From Ningiella ruwaisensis (GTDB taxonomy: Bacteria > Pseudomonadota > Gammaproteobacteria > Enterobacterales > Alteromonadaceae), in the NCBI RefSeq assembly GCF_004798935.1, contig NZ_RAHT01000003.1, forward strand, positions 310,001 to 374,000: 64,000 nucleotides of DNA. Direction: 5' to 3'. The notes below the pieces were generated by a model that worked only from the letters and a program-made list of their open reading frames with translations, was not told where the DNA came from and searched no databases. Below are positions 1 through 9,762 of the stretch, in pieces. The stretch's first letter is position 1. Every line of letters begins with the position of its first letter. Position numbers and translations under genes: made by a program.

Positions 1-264
1 CCAGATAAACTCGTGTGCTGGCCGCCAATGTGTCTCGGTTGATGCCTTGTATTCTATTCGTAGAACATCGCTTTCGTTGTACTCAAAAAATGTCAGACTC
101 GCTGAATGAATAAGCGGCGTAATTGTATAGCGGTCTGCATCAATGGTTGTACCTTGAGAAACAAGCGCTGTCGTGACTGAATGGACGGGGCTCGAATAAA
201 CAGTTGAACAAATAAAAACAGTAAGACTGAAACAGATAATGATAAATTTGGAATAATAAGACAT
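1..264 (-). CDS. Exported protein of unknown function, N-terminal part only (runs off the window)
   Basis: An open frame of 88 codons reads from an ATG at 264 to the first base of the window with no stop, so only the N-terminus is present. Residues 1-24 form a typical signal peptide: SYYSK, then a hydrophobic stretch rich in I, F, L and V, ending near VYSSP. The mature part starts with Ser/Thr-rich sequence and continues into alternating hydrophobic residues that look like beta structure (LTFFEY, LRIEY). No family is recognised. A TTG three codons upstream is in frame, but the ATG is the better start. No strong ribosome binding site is visible. It is divergent from the MipA/OmpV gene. The signal peptide and clean frame make a real gene likely; the function is unknown. 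Confidence 0.6.
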   Translation of the reverse strand, partial: MSYYSKFIIICFSLTVFICSTVYSSPVHSVTTALVSQGTTIDADRYTITPLIHSASLTFFEYNESDVLRIEYKASTETHWRPAHEFIW

Positions 265-534
265 ACGTATCAATTGGCTCGAACTTTTCCAGAAGGTTTG
301 ATTTGAAAGCCATTACAACAAACTCACTCTTGAGGTGTAATCAACAGTTCAGACAAGTAGGTATAAAAACAAATACTCATTAGCTGTAAAGGGACTGAAT
401 TCGAAGGATAAAATTGAAAAGCAAAACTGGGTTAATTTATAACAAGGCAACCTGGCATCAATACTGGGTGACGATTTTTTGAGCCGTTCTTACACACAAG
501 CGTATTAGCTGTAACAATAGTAAATACAGGTGTC

Positions 535-1461
535 GTGCGTGTGCTTAAGTGGTGCTTAAATCCTCTGGTTTTTTCAGTAACTTTTACTTTGTCTTTAATA
601 TTAATATGTGGGGCAGCTTCTGATGCCAGAGCGGCAGATAGCGCACCCCCTGAGCGTGATCTAACCGGCTTTGAAGCAGCGGATGAGGCCCAGCCGCTTT
701 GGGAGTTTGGTGTAGGTGGGGGAGCCATAGAGGTGCCTAATTATCCGGCCTCCAGCGAGCGAAACTTTGTCGCTTTGGCTTTGCCGTATGTCATTTATCG
801 AGGTGATGTTTTTAGAATTGGCGGGGGCGGCGGCGCGCGCGCGGTGGTAGTGGATGAAAGTGATTTTGAGATAGACTTCTCGCTTGGTGGTGCATTTGCG
901 GCCGATAGCGATGATAAGACTGCACGGGAGGGTATGCCTGAGCTAGATTTTTTATTCGAAATTGGCCCTCAATTGATTTACAAAGTAAAAGATTTTGAAT
1001 TTGCAGACGGTGGCAACGGGCGCTTGAATCTGCGGGTTCAGGCAAGAGCCGTATTTTCTACCGATTTTGAACGCATTGATGATCGTGGTTTTGTATTTGA
1101 GCCTGAATTATCTTATCAGCAACGCGGACGCTTATTTGAAGATACTGCACTTAATGCATCGCTAGGATTAGTATTTGCCACTGAAAAACTTCACGATTAT
1201 TTTTATCAGGTTGATGAAGAATTTGTCACGCCAGACAGACCAGCATTTGATGCCTCGGGCGGCTTTTTAGGTGCTGAGGCTTCTTTGGGTTTTTCATTCC
1301 CTCTCACCGAGAATAGCCGAGGCTTTATTGGCGGCAGTGTGCGTTATCATGCAGGCGCTGCCAACGAAGATTCCCCCTTATTTGAAAAAGACATCACCTA
1401 TAGCATTGGCCTGGGATTTGTCTGGCGCTTATATGAAAGTGAGTCAAGAGCGAGTTGGTAA
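535..1461 (+). CDS. MipA/OmpV family outer membrane protein
   Basis: Outer membrane beta-barrel of the MipA/OmpV (MltA-interacting protein) family, 308 aa, close to the usual 250-300. A signal peptide of about 33 residues ends in DARA before ADSA. The mature chain starts with the family pattern WEFGVGGGAIEVPNYPASSE, followed by LPYVIYRGD and a Gly-rich strand (FRIGGGGGAR). Later strands alternate polar and aromatic residues, and the chain ends in a barrel-type strand (YSIGLGFVWRLY) followed by a short polar tail. In other bacteria family members scaffold murein hydrolases or respond to envelope stress or osmolarity; substrate and partner cannot be told here. The start is a GTG at 535 with AGG about 7 bases upstream; a second GTG two codons later is possible. 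It stands alone between a divergent gene and a hotdog gene 170 bases downstream. Confidence 0.82.
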   Translation: MRVLKWCLNPLVFSVTFTLSLILICGAASDARAADSAPPERDLTGFEAADEAQPLWEFGVGGGAIEVPNYPASSERNFVALALPYVIYRGDVFRIGGGGGARAVVVDESDFEIDFSLGGAFAADSDDKTAREGMPELDFLFEIGPQLIYKVKDFEFADGGNGRLNLRVQARAVFSTDFERIDDRGFVFEPELSYQQRGRLFEDTALNASLGLVFATEKLHDYFYQVDEEFVTPDRPAFDASGGFLGAEASLGFSFPLTENSRGFIGGSVRYHAGAANEDSPLFEKDITYSIGLGFVWRLYESESRASW

Positions 1462-1630
1462 TGTAAACAATTAAAGGAGTAAAAAACAATACACGAAATG
1501 CGATATAAGCGAATTTGCTCAAGCTTAGCGCCTTTATGCACGATAACCTTGTTAAGCAATCAAGTTTAAGTAACAAAGCAAAGTTATAAAGCTAAGTTAT
1601 AAATTCTGAAAATCGTTAAATGGAGGCAAG

Positions 1631-2497
1631 GTGTATACATTATCGCAAGTGCATATTGATATGGCTCGCAATTCAACTGACGATTTTAATTTATTCCATG
1701 ACCAGTTTCGCTGGAGTTGGGTCAAGCAAAATCCCTTTAAAGGGCCTATCGCCTTAGGTTTCCAATTAGGCTGTTTTATTGAGACTCACATTCCTCAAAA
1801 CTCTCCACACATTACAGTAGATATGCTGCGTTTTAGTACCTTTGAATTTAACTTTGCCAATGCTGTAAAGGTTGGGGACAGTCTTGATGTAGCCATTAAA
1901 AAGGGTCGGCTCACTGACTCTGAGCATGGCAAGCAATATTCCTCTCGGGTATGTTTAAAAGCAAATGGCAAAGCAGCAATTATAGGTTTTAAAAGAGACG
2001 GCGAGTTTCCCACGCTTAACCTGGAACTCCCCGAAATATTATTATCGGATATCAAAACAGCACCAGACCGGCACTTTATTTTAGGCGGTGAATACTTTTT
2101 AAAACGCAAGTGGATGATTGTTGGAAACGCAAAAAACTTCTTGTTGAGTGCGTTTGCTGATCAAACGGTATTTATCGATGAATTTGCCAATAAGGTCAGC
2201 TTTCCGCAAATGTACCCCCTTGCGCTATTATCATCAGCCTTGTTAGAGCGAGCACAGGCGGCCGATTATGATCTTGTGCAAAATCCGCTGATTTATACCT
2301 CCCAGCATCTGAGTGTAGACAAGGTGCAGTTAAAATCGTTGCGCAGTAACGACCCTTTGCATATTTTGGTGCGCGAGCCGCTTATTAAAGCAACAGGTGA
2401 ACAACGTTTTGAATGTTTGGCTTATGCAAATCAGCAAACGCCATTGTTTACTGCCCAGGTCGACTTGATACCTGTTTCGCAGCTTTTAAATAAATAG
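1631..2497 (+). CDS. MaoC-like hotdog-fold protein (putative acyl-thioester hydratase/thioesterase)
   Basis: A 288-aa protein whose N-terminal third matches the MaoC-type hotdog hydratase pattern: residues 13-25 read ARNSTDDFNLFHD, like the family SGDxNPxHxD active-site loop, then GPIALGFQLG, like the family GxIAHGM helix. The second half (from about residue 150, after KRKWMIVGNAKNF) looks like a second, more divergent hotdog repeat, so a double-hotdog architecture is likely. Such proteins act on acyl-CoA or acyl-ACP thioesters. The D and H of the loop are present; the exact substrate cannot be inferred. The GTG start at 1631 is fixed by a strong GGAGG at 1622-1626. The gene ends 26 bases before a bidirectional hairpin terminator shared with the convergent TonB receptor gene. 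Confidence 0.6.
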   Translation: MYTLSQVHIDMARNSTDDFNLFHDQFRWSWVKQNPFKGPIALGFQLGCFIETHIPQNSPHITVDMLRFSTFEFNFANAVKVGDSLDVAIKKGRLTDSEHGKQYSSRVCLKANGKAAIIGFKRDGEFPTLNLELPEILLSDIKTAPDRHFILGGEYFLKRKWMIVGNAKNFLLSAFADQTVFIDEFANKVSFPQMYPLALLSSALLERAQAADYDLVQNPLIYTSQHLSVDKVQLKSLRSNDPLHILVREPLIKATGEQRFECLAYANQQTPLFTAQVDLIPVSQLLNK

Positions 2498-2523
2498 CTT
2501 CACGCAAAAAATCCCAAACAAAA

Positions 2524-2548
2524 AAAGCGACGATAAACTCGTCGCTTT
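2524..2548. terminator. Bidirectional intrinsic terminator
   Basis: A perfect 10-base inverted repeat (AAAGCGACGA / TCGTCGCTTT) with a 5-base loop lies between two convergent genes. It is preceded by an A-tract (T-tract on the minus strand) and followed by TTT on the plus strand, so it can end transcription in both directions. Confidence 0.85.
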
Positions 2549-2574
2549 AATCCAAACAAGCTATATGATTTTGC

Positions 2575-5163
2575 CTAGAACGATAAGCTTACTCGTCCGT
2601 AAACAAAGCGTCCGGTAAAGCCGAAAGGTGAAAATCCACTATATGCGAATAGACGAGAGAAAGTAGTTACATCTTCGACGTTCTCGCGCGTTGGATCAGG
2701 ATAAACATCAAAGACGTTATTTGCACCTACAGTAAAGGCCAGGCTCTCTGTAAAGTGGTAGGTTGCGTCAATGTCTGTTACCCATTTCTCTTCAAGTACT
2801 TCATTTCTGGCGGGTATGTCAGAAACATCCTGCACTTCACCATATCGCGTTGTGCGCAATGTTGTTTCAAAATCTTCATAGGTCCAAGAAGCGCTCAGAT
2901 TCACTTTATTTTCAGGTGCGCCTACTTCAAAGCGACGTAATTCAACACCTGAAAAAAGATTATCTTGATCAAATCCCGCACCTTGAAGGACATCGGGTGG
3001 CGCAAGTACATCTGTCACTTCATTGTCGTTAATATTGATACCCGCATTAAATAACCAGCTTCCTGCGCTATCTGTATTTAAGGTATAACTACTGACAATA
3101 TCCACACCTTTGGTTTCAGTATTGATAGCATTTAAGAAAAAGCGCGCTCGGCTTGCCCCTGTGCCTTCGAGTAATGCTTCGATGTTGGGGCCCGACAAGT
3201 TATTCGACAACACAATACGATCATCGATTTCGATTTGATAAAAGTCTACCGTCAAATTGAAGTCTGCAGTAGGTGAGTAGGTAAAACCAGCGCTGTAGTT
3301 AGTGGAATCTTCCGCATCCAGCCCGGGACTGCCGAGTGCAAGCGCTACATCGCTAGATGGCGCAAAGGTTCCTGTTTCAGTTGGCACAGCGTCAACAAAC
3401 ACTGTTGCTACAGAGGTAAAGTATTGCTGCTGCAGTGATGGCGCTCTAAACCCTGTTGAAACAGAGGCTCTTAAAGCAAAAGACTCAGTGAGCTGCACGC
3501 GATGCGCCATTTTCCAATTGGTTGTACTGCCAAAATCAGAATAGTCTTCAAATCTGGCAGCAAGCGATACGTTCCAGTTTTCAAGCACATCGGCCTCAAG
3601 GTCGATATAAACGCTGTAGCTATCGCGCGAGTTATCACCTGCCGACTCAGGTGTAAAGCCGGGGAAGACCTGCGAACCGCTGGCACCAAAAGGACCATTT
3701 ACCGGATCTGTGCGAGTACCGCCTGGTCCAAAAGTGCCTTGCTCATAGGAAGCCGGTTCACCTGCGCGAATTTCGTAACCTTCGCGACGGTATTCAAGAC
3801 CAAGCGCAACGTTCAAATCGCTGTACAAACTGTCGAACGCGACAAGTCTTGACGCATCAACATTAAATAAGGTTTGATCATAGGTTAAGCCACCTGCATC
3901 AAAATCGGTGGGACTTGTTGGGCCAAGCGATGTGTTTAGCGAATTTACAACACTGTAATCAAGTTCATTGTATCCGTGATTTAGCGACACATCGTACAAC
4001 CAGTTTTCTGATTCGCCTTTAACCCCACCCACTAGTGAAAAGTCGCTAATATCTGTTTTTATGTTAGGCAAAAATCCGCTTTGATAAATTTGTGTGACGT
4101 TTCGGCTATCTTGCGCGCGACGATAAAAGCCGCCTGCTTTTGAGTTACGCTTGCTGGTGGCACCAAATGCATAAAACTCCAAATTATTAGACAAGCTTTT
4201 TCCGGCGTTAATGAACAGGGCCATATCTTCAACCGCACCATTGCCAAAGTTATGGTTGTAGCGATTAAAGCTAAGCTCACGCGGGTCCAGGCTGCCGTCG
4301 GGTAAACGAGCATAGTTTTCTCGCTGGTCGTAATCAGAGCGATTGGCTTCTGCTCTGTCACGGTATTCGGCAGCAAGATGCACAAATCCGTCGTCGCCCC
4401 ACTCAAAGCCAATATTGCCGCGTAATGTGGTGGTGTGTCCGTCTCTCACCTCTCGCTCGTCACCTTCTGTAAACGCTAAATTTCCATCAGGCCCAATAGC
4501 AACGCCTTCTAAATTCGGTACGCCTTCCATGGTTGACACGTTCGCGCCATAGATGACAGAGAATTCACCCCCTTCGCTCTGATCTTTAAGCACAATATTA
4601 ATAACGCCCGCAATTGCATCGGAGCCATACTGAGCTGCCGCGCCATCGCGCAGTACTTCGATACGTTTAATTGCATTTGCCGGTATCGCATTTAAATCTA
4701 CTGCAGAGGAACCTCTCCCCGCTGAACCATTAAGGTTTAAAAGTGCGCTTGTATGGCGTCTTTTTCCGTTAACCAAAACGAGGGTGTGATCTGGTGCCAG
4801 TCCGCGCAAAGAGGCTGGACGGATATGGTCAGTTCCATCCGTAATGGACGGCTGCGGAAAGTTGAAGCTGGGCAACAAGGTATTTAAAATCATGTTTGTT
4901 TCGGTCAGACCCGTTGCAGCAATAGCATCAGCATCGATAATATCAATAGGTACTGCGCTATTTTCCACCGTCCGACCGGCTCGGCGTGAACCAATGACGG
5001 AAATATTTTCAACGCTGTCTTCCAAACTTGCGCTAGCTGCTAGTTCGTCATCACTTTGCTGGGCAAGTGCCTGCGGTATGGCAAAAGATAAGGCACCTAA
5101 TGCCACGAAAGTGGCAATTTTGCTTTTTCTAAAAGGCAATGATCTTGATTGATTTTTCAACAT
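2575..5163 (-). CDS. TonB-dependent outer membrane receptor
   Basis: Complete TonB-dependent receptor of 862 aa. A signal peptide of 34 residues ends ALA before QQSDDE. The periplasmic part (about 45-55) carries ENISVIGSRRAGR, the TonB-box region. The plug domain (about 60-200) shows the usual signatures: SLRGLAPDHTLVLVNGKRR, VDLNAIPANAIKRIEVLRDG and AAAQYGSDAIAGVINIVLK. The barrel ends in an aromatic C-terminal strand (FVYGRVSLSF) as required for BAM insertion. The plug type is common in marine gammaproteobacteria, where relatives take up iron complexes or oligomeric nutrients. No SusD or CAZyme neighbour tells the substrate. The start ATG has AAGGGAAG just upstream. It is monocistronic: convergent with the hotdog gene and separated by 200 bases from the next minus-strand gene. 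Confidence 0.93.
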   Translation of the reverse strand: MLKNQSRSLPFRKSKIATFVALGALSFAIPQALAQQSDDELAASASLEDSVENISVIGSRRAGRTVENSAVPIDIIDADAIAATGLTETNMILNTLLPSFNFPQPSITDGTDHIRPASLRGLAPDHTLVLVNGKRRHTSALLNLNGSAGRGSSAVDLNAIPANAIKRIEVLRDGAAAQYGSDAIAGVINIVLKDQSEGGEFSVIYGANVSTMEGVPNLEGVAIGPDGNLAFTEGDEREVRDGHTTTLRGNIGFEWGDDGFVHLAAEYRDRAEANRSDYDQRENYARLPDGSLDPRELSFNRYNHNFGNGAVEDMALFINAGKSLSNNLEFYAFGATSKRNSKAGGFYRRAQDSRNVTQIYQSGFLPNIKTDISDFSLVGGVKGESENWLYDVSLNHGYNELDYSVVNSLNTSLGPTSPTDFDAGGLTYDQTLFNVDASRLVAFDSLYSDLNVALGLEYRREGYEIRAGEPASYEQGTFGPGGTRTDPVNGPFGASGSQVFPGFTPESAGDNSRDSYSVYIDLEADVLENWNVSLAARFEDYSDFGSTTNWKMAHRVQLTESFALRASVSTGFRAPSLQQQYFTSVATVFVDAVPTETGTFAPSSDVALALGSPGLDAEDSTNYSAGFTYSPTADFNLTVDFYQIEIDDRIVLSNNLSGPNIEALLEGTGASRARFFLNAINTETKGVDIVSSYTLNTDSAGSWLFNAGININDNEVTDVLAPPDVLQGAGFDQDNLFSGVELRRFEVGAPENKVNLSASWTYEDFETTLRTTRYGEVQDVSDIPARNEVLEEKWVTDIDATYHFTESLAFTVGANNVFDVYPDPTRENVEDVTTFSRLFAYSGFSPFGFTGRFVYGRVSLSF

Positions 5164-5364
5164 GTGGCTTCCCTTTTTTGTAAGTGCTTATTTTTAATAA
5201 GTAGATTTATTAAATAAATGGACAAGTGAATGGCATCACTTTAGGTGGTATGCGACTACTTGCCTTGTAATTTTTTGCGCGAGTATAAATGAAATTCGTC
5301 TTATTTAAATTAAGTATTATTGTCGAATGCGTGCAAATTGAAACGACTAAGGCCTTGATAAAGA

Positions 5365-6363
5365 TTATAATTTTATATTATTTAATATGCCATCAATACC
5401 AAGTATAGTCGATGTACTGTAAATTTCACCGGCTTTTACGTTTAAAGAATTTAGTAAAAGCGATTCAGTCACTTGTTGAAGTTCATTCGCACTTGAACCA
5501 CCCGCAGGCGCCGCGACTGAAAATGCGACTGTGCAGGTCAGATGCTCTGCTGCATGTGGATGTCTTGCCATAAAATGAGGATGAGCGAATTTTTGCTGAA
5601 TTTGTCTGGCTTTTAGCGCCGCTCCAGGAATACTGCAGTCAGACAACAACAGGGCAAAGGTGTCTTCGCCAACCGATGCAAACAAGTCACCCGGGCGCGC
5701 ACCAACGCTGCATAAGTCATCCGCAAGGCTTGCAGACACCGCAAAATACTCATCATTTCCGTAGTTTTTTTTCACCTCATTTAAATTTTCAACATGTATG
5801 TAAATCAGTGAAAGGTGGTGCCAATATCTCGCGCAGCGCGACCACTCCTGATTAAGCACTTCTTTAAACTTGGCTTCATTTGGCAAATGAGTTAAGGGAT
5901 CAATATAGATGAGTGATTCTAAACGTTTGGTTTTGTGGTATTGCTCAATGTGTCGATTCAGCCTTGCGACTAATTCCGCCATCACCGGAGGTTTTGCCAT
6001 AAAGTCAGCACCGCCACTGTCAAATGCCTGAGAGCGAACTGAGGGGCCAGAGAGCGAGGATAGAAAAATAACGGGAATGTCGCTTAAATAGCGCTGTTCT
6101 TTAAGTCGGATACAAAAATCGATGCCGTCTTCGTTAGACATCATTACATCCAGGATGATCGCGTCAGGTAGAGGAGCGCGATTCAGCAATTCCCAGGCTT
6201 TATCAGTTGAAGAAGCGAAACTCATGGTAAAATGCTTAGATAAGCCGTTGGCATAAAGCTTTAAATCAAGCTCATTATCATCAACAACAAGTACGCGATA
6301 ATGTTGTTGTTCAATTTTGTCTGCCACTAATTCCATGTCAAATTCCTTCTTCGGTGCGACCAT
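5365..6363 (-). CDS. Response regulator with degenerate GGDEF output domain
   Basis: 332 aa. A receiver domain spans residues 23-140, with acidic residues D28-D29, phospho-acceptor D72 (IILDVMM), and K124 (FMAKPP), so it should be phosphorylatable. The C-terminal domain (about 150-320) starts with IDPLTHLPNEAKF, the typical GGDEF entry (DPLTGLxNR). The catalytic motif is degenerate: residues 232-236 read GEDTF where an active enzyme has GGDEF or GGEEF, and the metal/substrate-binding segment is IHVENLNEVKKNYGNDE in place of the usual D-x-D-x-F-K-x-x-N-D. It is therefore probably not a cyclase; such domains can serve as GTP sensors or protein-interaction modules. Start ATG at 6363 has AGGTGAG a few bases upstream. 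Divergent from speA. No kinase gene is adjacent. Confidence 0.85.
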   Translation of the reverse strand: MVAPKKEFDMELVADKIEQQHYRVLVVDDNELDLKLYANGLSKHFTMSFASSTDKAWELLNRAPLPDAIILDVMMSNEDGIDFCIRLKEQRYLSDIPVIFLSSLSGPSVRSQAFDSGGADFMAKPPVMAELVARLNRHIEQYHKTKRLESLIYIDPLTHLPNEAKFKEVLNQEWSRCARYWHHLSLIYIHVENLNEVKKNYGNDEYFAVSASLADDLCSVGARPGDLFASVGEDTFALLLSDCSIPGAALKARQIQQKFAHPHFMARHPHAAEHLTCTVAFSVAAPAGGSSANELQQVTESLLLNSLNVKAGEIYSTSTILGIDGILNNIKL

Positions 6364-6543
6364 TCAAACTCACCTGGTATCAAAACACTTTATCGATACT
6401 TACGACCTACGTTACACCAGCCACGATAAGTGCACAATTTATATTCGATACTAAATGGATACTAACTTGTTTTTCATACGGATTAAATTTGTCACTATTT
6501 TGATTATGACCACATTCCAACTAGTAAGTTAACAACATAACGC

Positions 6544-6549
6544 TATAAT
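6544..6549 (+). promoter_or_regulatory. Candidate sigma-70 -10 box of speA
   Basis: A perfect TATAAT lies 47 bases upstream of the speA start codon. No good -35 hexamer is found at 17 bases, so the promoter may rely on an activator or on the AT-rich upstream region (about 6480-6540). Confidence 0.45.
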
Positions 6550-6596
6550 ACGCCACTTATCTTTTCACGCCTCAGCAACTTGAGTAGAGGTAGCAC

Positions 6597-8540
6597 ATGA
6601 ATCAGCAGGAAAATCAAGCCCAAACAGCCTGGTCAATCGAAGACGCAGAGCGCACCTATGGTGTGTCAAGTTGGGGCGGCGGCTATTTTGAAATCGGTAA
6701 AAATGGAAATATCCATGTGATCCCCGATCCCCGTCTAAACGATGTTCGCATCGACATGAAAGCGGTTATAGACGAAATACGTGAAGAAAATATTCAATTT
6801 CCTGTGGTGGTTCGCTTTCATGACGTGCTGCGCTCACAGGTAGTAAATTTAAACGAAACGTTTAGAGAAGTCATTAGCGAAGCCGGTTATCGCGGAAAAT
6901 ATCGCGGTGTATACCCTATTAAAGTCAATCAAATGCGAGAAGTGGTTGAGGAGATAGTTGATGCAGGCCAGCCTTACGATTATGGTTTAGAAGCAGGTTC
7001 AAAGCCTGAGCTTTTAGCGGTGCTTGCCTACAACAACAATCCCAATGCCTTGACGATTTTAAATGGCTACAAAGATGAAGAATTTATCAAGCTGGCTTTG
7101 CTTGGTCGCAAGCTCGGTCGCAAAGTTGTGGTTGTTATTGAAAAATTCAGCGAACTGACCTTGCTTATTAAGGTCGCCAAGCAACTGGATATATCTCCCA
7201 TCGTGGGCTTGCGCGCTAAAATGCAATCCAAGGGACAGGGGCGTTGGCAGGGCTCAAGCGGTGAGCGAGCAAAATTTGGCTTAAATATCTCTGAAATTAT
7301 AAAAGCAGCCCGCTTGCTTGAAAAGGAGGGTATGGGCGAGTGCCTTAAACTGCTTCATTTTCATATTGGTTCACAGTTACCAGAAATTCGCGCGATCAAG
7401 GATGCGGTTAATGAAGGCGCGCGTATTTATGCCGAACTTGTGAAGATGGGCTTTGCCCTGGAATATGTAGATGTAGGAGGGGGTTTGGGCATTGACTATG
7501 ATGGAAGCAAATCTACCGCTGATTCATCCAGAAATTACAGCGTGCGCGAATATGTTGCCGATGTGATCTACGGTATGCGCGAAATGTGCGACCTTGAGGG
7601 CGTTGAGCATCCTAATATTGTAACTGAGAGCGGGCGAGCGATAACCGCTCACCACAGCTGCGTCATTACAGAAGTGGTGGGGGAAATCAAACCCGATGGC
7701 GCTCACATTGACACCAGCGCGGCCGACACGGATCATTTCTTACTGAAAAATATGCGCGATCTGGCTGATCATTTAGACGATGAGATCAATTACCAAGAAG
7801 TGTACAACGATGCGACGCAATATAAAGAGCAAGCCTCAGATGCCTTTAAGCTGCGAGTGATCTCTTTAGAAGAACTCGGCAAAATTGAAACTTTATATTG
7901 GAGCATCATGCGCAAAGTGAAGCAGTTTTATCGTGGTGCAGAGTTTGTGCCCGAAGAAGTGCAGTCTTTAGATTTTTCACTTTCATCTCAGTACCTGTGT
8001 AATTTTTCCATTTTTCAATCAGCAGTGGATAGCTGGGCGATTGACCAGATACTGCCTGTGGTGCCAATTACCGGTTTGCACACCCCTCCGGTGAATGACG
8101 GCTCTTTGGTTGATATAACCTGCGACAGCGACGGTAAAATCGATAAGTTTGTTATTGAACATGCGATTGATCATGTACTTCCGATGCCAGCCTATTCTTC
8201 AGATGAGCCTTTTTATCTTGGGCTTTTCTTAACAGGGGCATATCAGGACGTAATGGGAGATATGCACAACCTGTTTGGTCGTTTAAATGAAGTACATATA
8301 TTTAGTTATGATGATGACCCACAAGACTTTTATATCGAAGAATTTGTGAAAGGTTCGAGCGTGGAGCATGTATTGTCAGTAATGCAGTACCATCCAAGCT
8401 CGATGGCTATCGATATCAAACGTCAAATAGATAAAGAAGTGTCGATAGGCAATATCAAGCCGCGCGAAGGCGTAAAATGGACAGACTTTTACGAGCATTG
8501 TTTGGCAGGCTACACCTACCTGAATACCGACAAAAAGTAA
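6597..8540 (+). CDS. speA: Biosynthetic arginine decarboxylase
   Basis: PLP-dependent fold-III arginine decarboxylase, 647 aa, near the 630-660 typical of SpeA. It converts arginine to agmatine plus CO2, the first step of the agmatine route to putrescine. The N-terminus (WSIEDAERTYGVSSWGGGYF) is characteristic. The PLP lysine is K109 in GVYPIKVNQ. LLHFHIGSQ and YVDVGGGLGIDYDGS line the barrel and phosphate site. Cys509 in VDITCDSDGKID is the second catalytic residue, contributed across the dimer. The C-terminal GLFLTGAYQDVMGDMHNLFG is also a family signature. The start ATG follows AGAGG. It is divergent from the receiver/degenerate GGDEF gene and convergent with a diguanylate cyclase. No speB agmatinase lies in this window. 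Confidence 0.97.
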   Translation: MNQQENQAQTAWSIEDAERTYGVSSWGGGYFEIGKNGNIHVIPDPRLNDVRIDMKAVIDEIREENIQFPVVVRFHDVLRSQVVNLNETFREVISEAGYRGKYRGVYPIKVNQMREVVEEIVDAGQPYDYGLEAGSKPELLAVLAYNNNPNALTILNGYKDEEFIKLALLGRKLGRKVVVVIEKFSELTLLIKVAKQLDISPIVGLRAKMQSKGQGRWQGSSGERAKFGLNISEIIKAARLLEKEGMGECLKLLHFHIGSQLPEIRAIKDAVNEGARIYAELVKMGFALEYVDVGGGLGIDYDGSKSTADSSRNYSVREYVADVIYGMREMCDLEGVEHPNIVTESGRAITAHHSCVITEVVGEIKPDGAHIDTSAADTDHFLLKNMRDLADHLDDEINYQEVYNDATQYKEQASDAFKLRVISLEELGKIETLYWSIMRKVKQFYRGAEFVPEEVQSLDFSLSSQYLCNFSIFQSAVDSWAIDQILPVVPITGLHTPPVNDGSLVDITCDSDGKIDKFVIEHAIDHVLPMPAYSSDEPFYLGLFLTGAYQDVMGDMHNLFGRLNEVHIFSYDDDPQDFYIEEFVKGSSVEHVLSVMQYHPSSMAIDIKRQIDKEVSIGNIKPREGVKWTDFYEHCLAGYTYLNTDKK

Positions 8541-8565
8541 AACTGCAGCGCACGCTAAAAATCAG

Positions 8566-9762
8566 TTATACCAAATCCTGACCGGTACCAAAGGGCGAAA
8601 ACGATTTTACACGATTTCGCCCGTCTTTTTTTGCGTCGTAAAGCGCTTTATCTGCTTGGTCAATTAATTTGCTTGGTGTGATTTTCATCAGCGGGATAAC
8701 GCTTGTTACGCCAATACTCACCGTAAGGCTACGCAAACTGGTGAGTTTTGTAGTTGCGTGCTCGAGCCGCTGATTTTGGATAAATGTTTGTAATCTAGTT
8801 GCAAAAGCGTGGGCACCTTTCGCATCAATGCCAGGTAAAATAATAGCAAATTCTTCACCACCGTAGCGCGCCACTAAATCCCCTTTTCGATTTGCCTGCC
8901 GCTCAATCATGTGAGCAACATCAATCAGACAGTTATCACCCGCCACGTGTCCATAATGGTCGTTATATTCTTTAAAATGATCCACATCCAACAAAATGAG
9001 AGATAGCGATGTATGGTTTCGATAAGCTCTGCCTAGTTCAACTTCCAGCATCTCATCAAAATAACGGCGATTAAATAAACCGGTTAGTGAATCCCGCCTG
9101 GATATTTCATATAACTGCTGCTCTACCTGCTTACGCTTTTCGATTTCTTGCTGATTAATATAATTGAGCTCAATAGACTTAATAAAAGCTCGATTTACGT
9201 TTCTTATTAACATTGCAATGATGGCGCAAAATGCCAGCATTGCTACCGCGATTAATTTAGCGTCTGTATTGCCATAGATAAGGAAATAGGCTGAAGTTAC
9301 TAAGTTCAGCGGTAAAACCATGCAGTACACTGCATACATGTTTGATGCATAACTGACTGATGTGGCGCCTGTTATGATCGCAACTAAAGCAAGGGTGCCA
9401 ACAAGGTATTCAGGATTTTCCAGAGGCGTGACTACCAAGCATGCATAAACGTACGCTAAAGACGCAAGTACTGTGCAAACCGTCCATAGCCTGAGCCACA
9501 TTCGGGGATTGTTTACTTTGCGTTTAAATTTTTTATAACAAATTGATACAGCAAAGCGAATGAAGGCAATAAAAAGCGAGCCTGCAAACCAGCTAAGAAG
9601 TAGCGTCTCGTCGGCTTCGCCATAGAGCCATATGGCGTAAATTAAGACAGTGAGTACATTTGCAACAAGCACATGCACAGACTGGGCGAACAGCATGTCG
9701 TAAATGTCTGCACGCGCGCGTTCAGTAATGCTTTGACAAGAAGGCTTAGCTAGTGAACTCAA
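8566..9762 (-). CDS. Membrane-bound diguanylate cyclase (GGDEF)
   Basis: 398 aa. The N-terminal half (residues about 25-190) has roughly six membrane segments, including HVLVANVLTVLIYAIWLY, a stretch at 57-76, one at 95-111, LVGTLALVAIITG, VLPLNLVTSAYFLIY and AVAMLAFCAIIAML, forming an unnamed MASE-like sensor. A short linker helix precedes the GGDEF domain (about 222-390): SLTGLFNRRYFDEML, LDVDHFKEYNDHYGH, and an intact GGEEF at 301-305. An RxxD I-site (R292-K-G-D295) sits five residues before it, so product inhibition by c-di-GMP is expected. It should make c-di-GMP from two GTP at the inner membrane. It lies tail-to-tail with speA, 25 bases apart. No EAL domain. Confidence 0.93.
   Translation of the reverse strand: MSSLAKPSCQSITERARADIYDMLFAQSVHVLVANVLTVLIYAIWLYGEADETLLLSWFAGSLFIAFIRFAVSICYKKFKRKVNNPRMWLRLWTVCTVLASLAYVYACLVVTPLENPEYLVGTLALVAIITGATSVSYASNMYAVYCMVLPLNLVTSAYFLIYGNTDAKLIAVAMLAFCAIIAMLIRNVNRAFIKSIELNYINQQEIEKRKQVEQQLYEISRRDSLTGLFNRRYFDEMLEVELGRAYRNHTSLSLILLDVDHFKEYNDHYGHVAGDNCLIDVAHMIERQANRKGDLVARYGGEEFAIILPGIDAKGAHAFATRLQTFIQNQRLEHATTKLTSLRSLTVSIGVTSVIPLMKITPSKLIDQADKALYDAKKDGRNRVKSFSPFGTGQDLV

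Noticed and set aside
5164-5364. AT-rich gap before the TonB receptor searched for a riboswitch
   Set aside because: Only short AT palindromes and a normal ribosome binding site were found.
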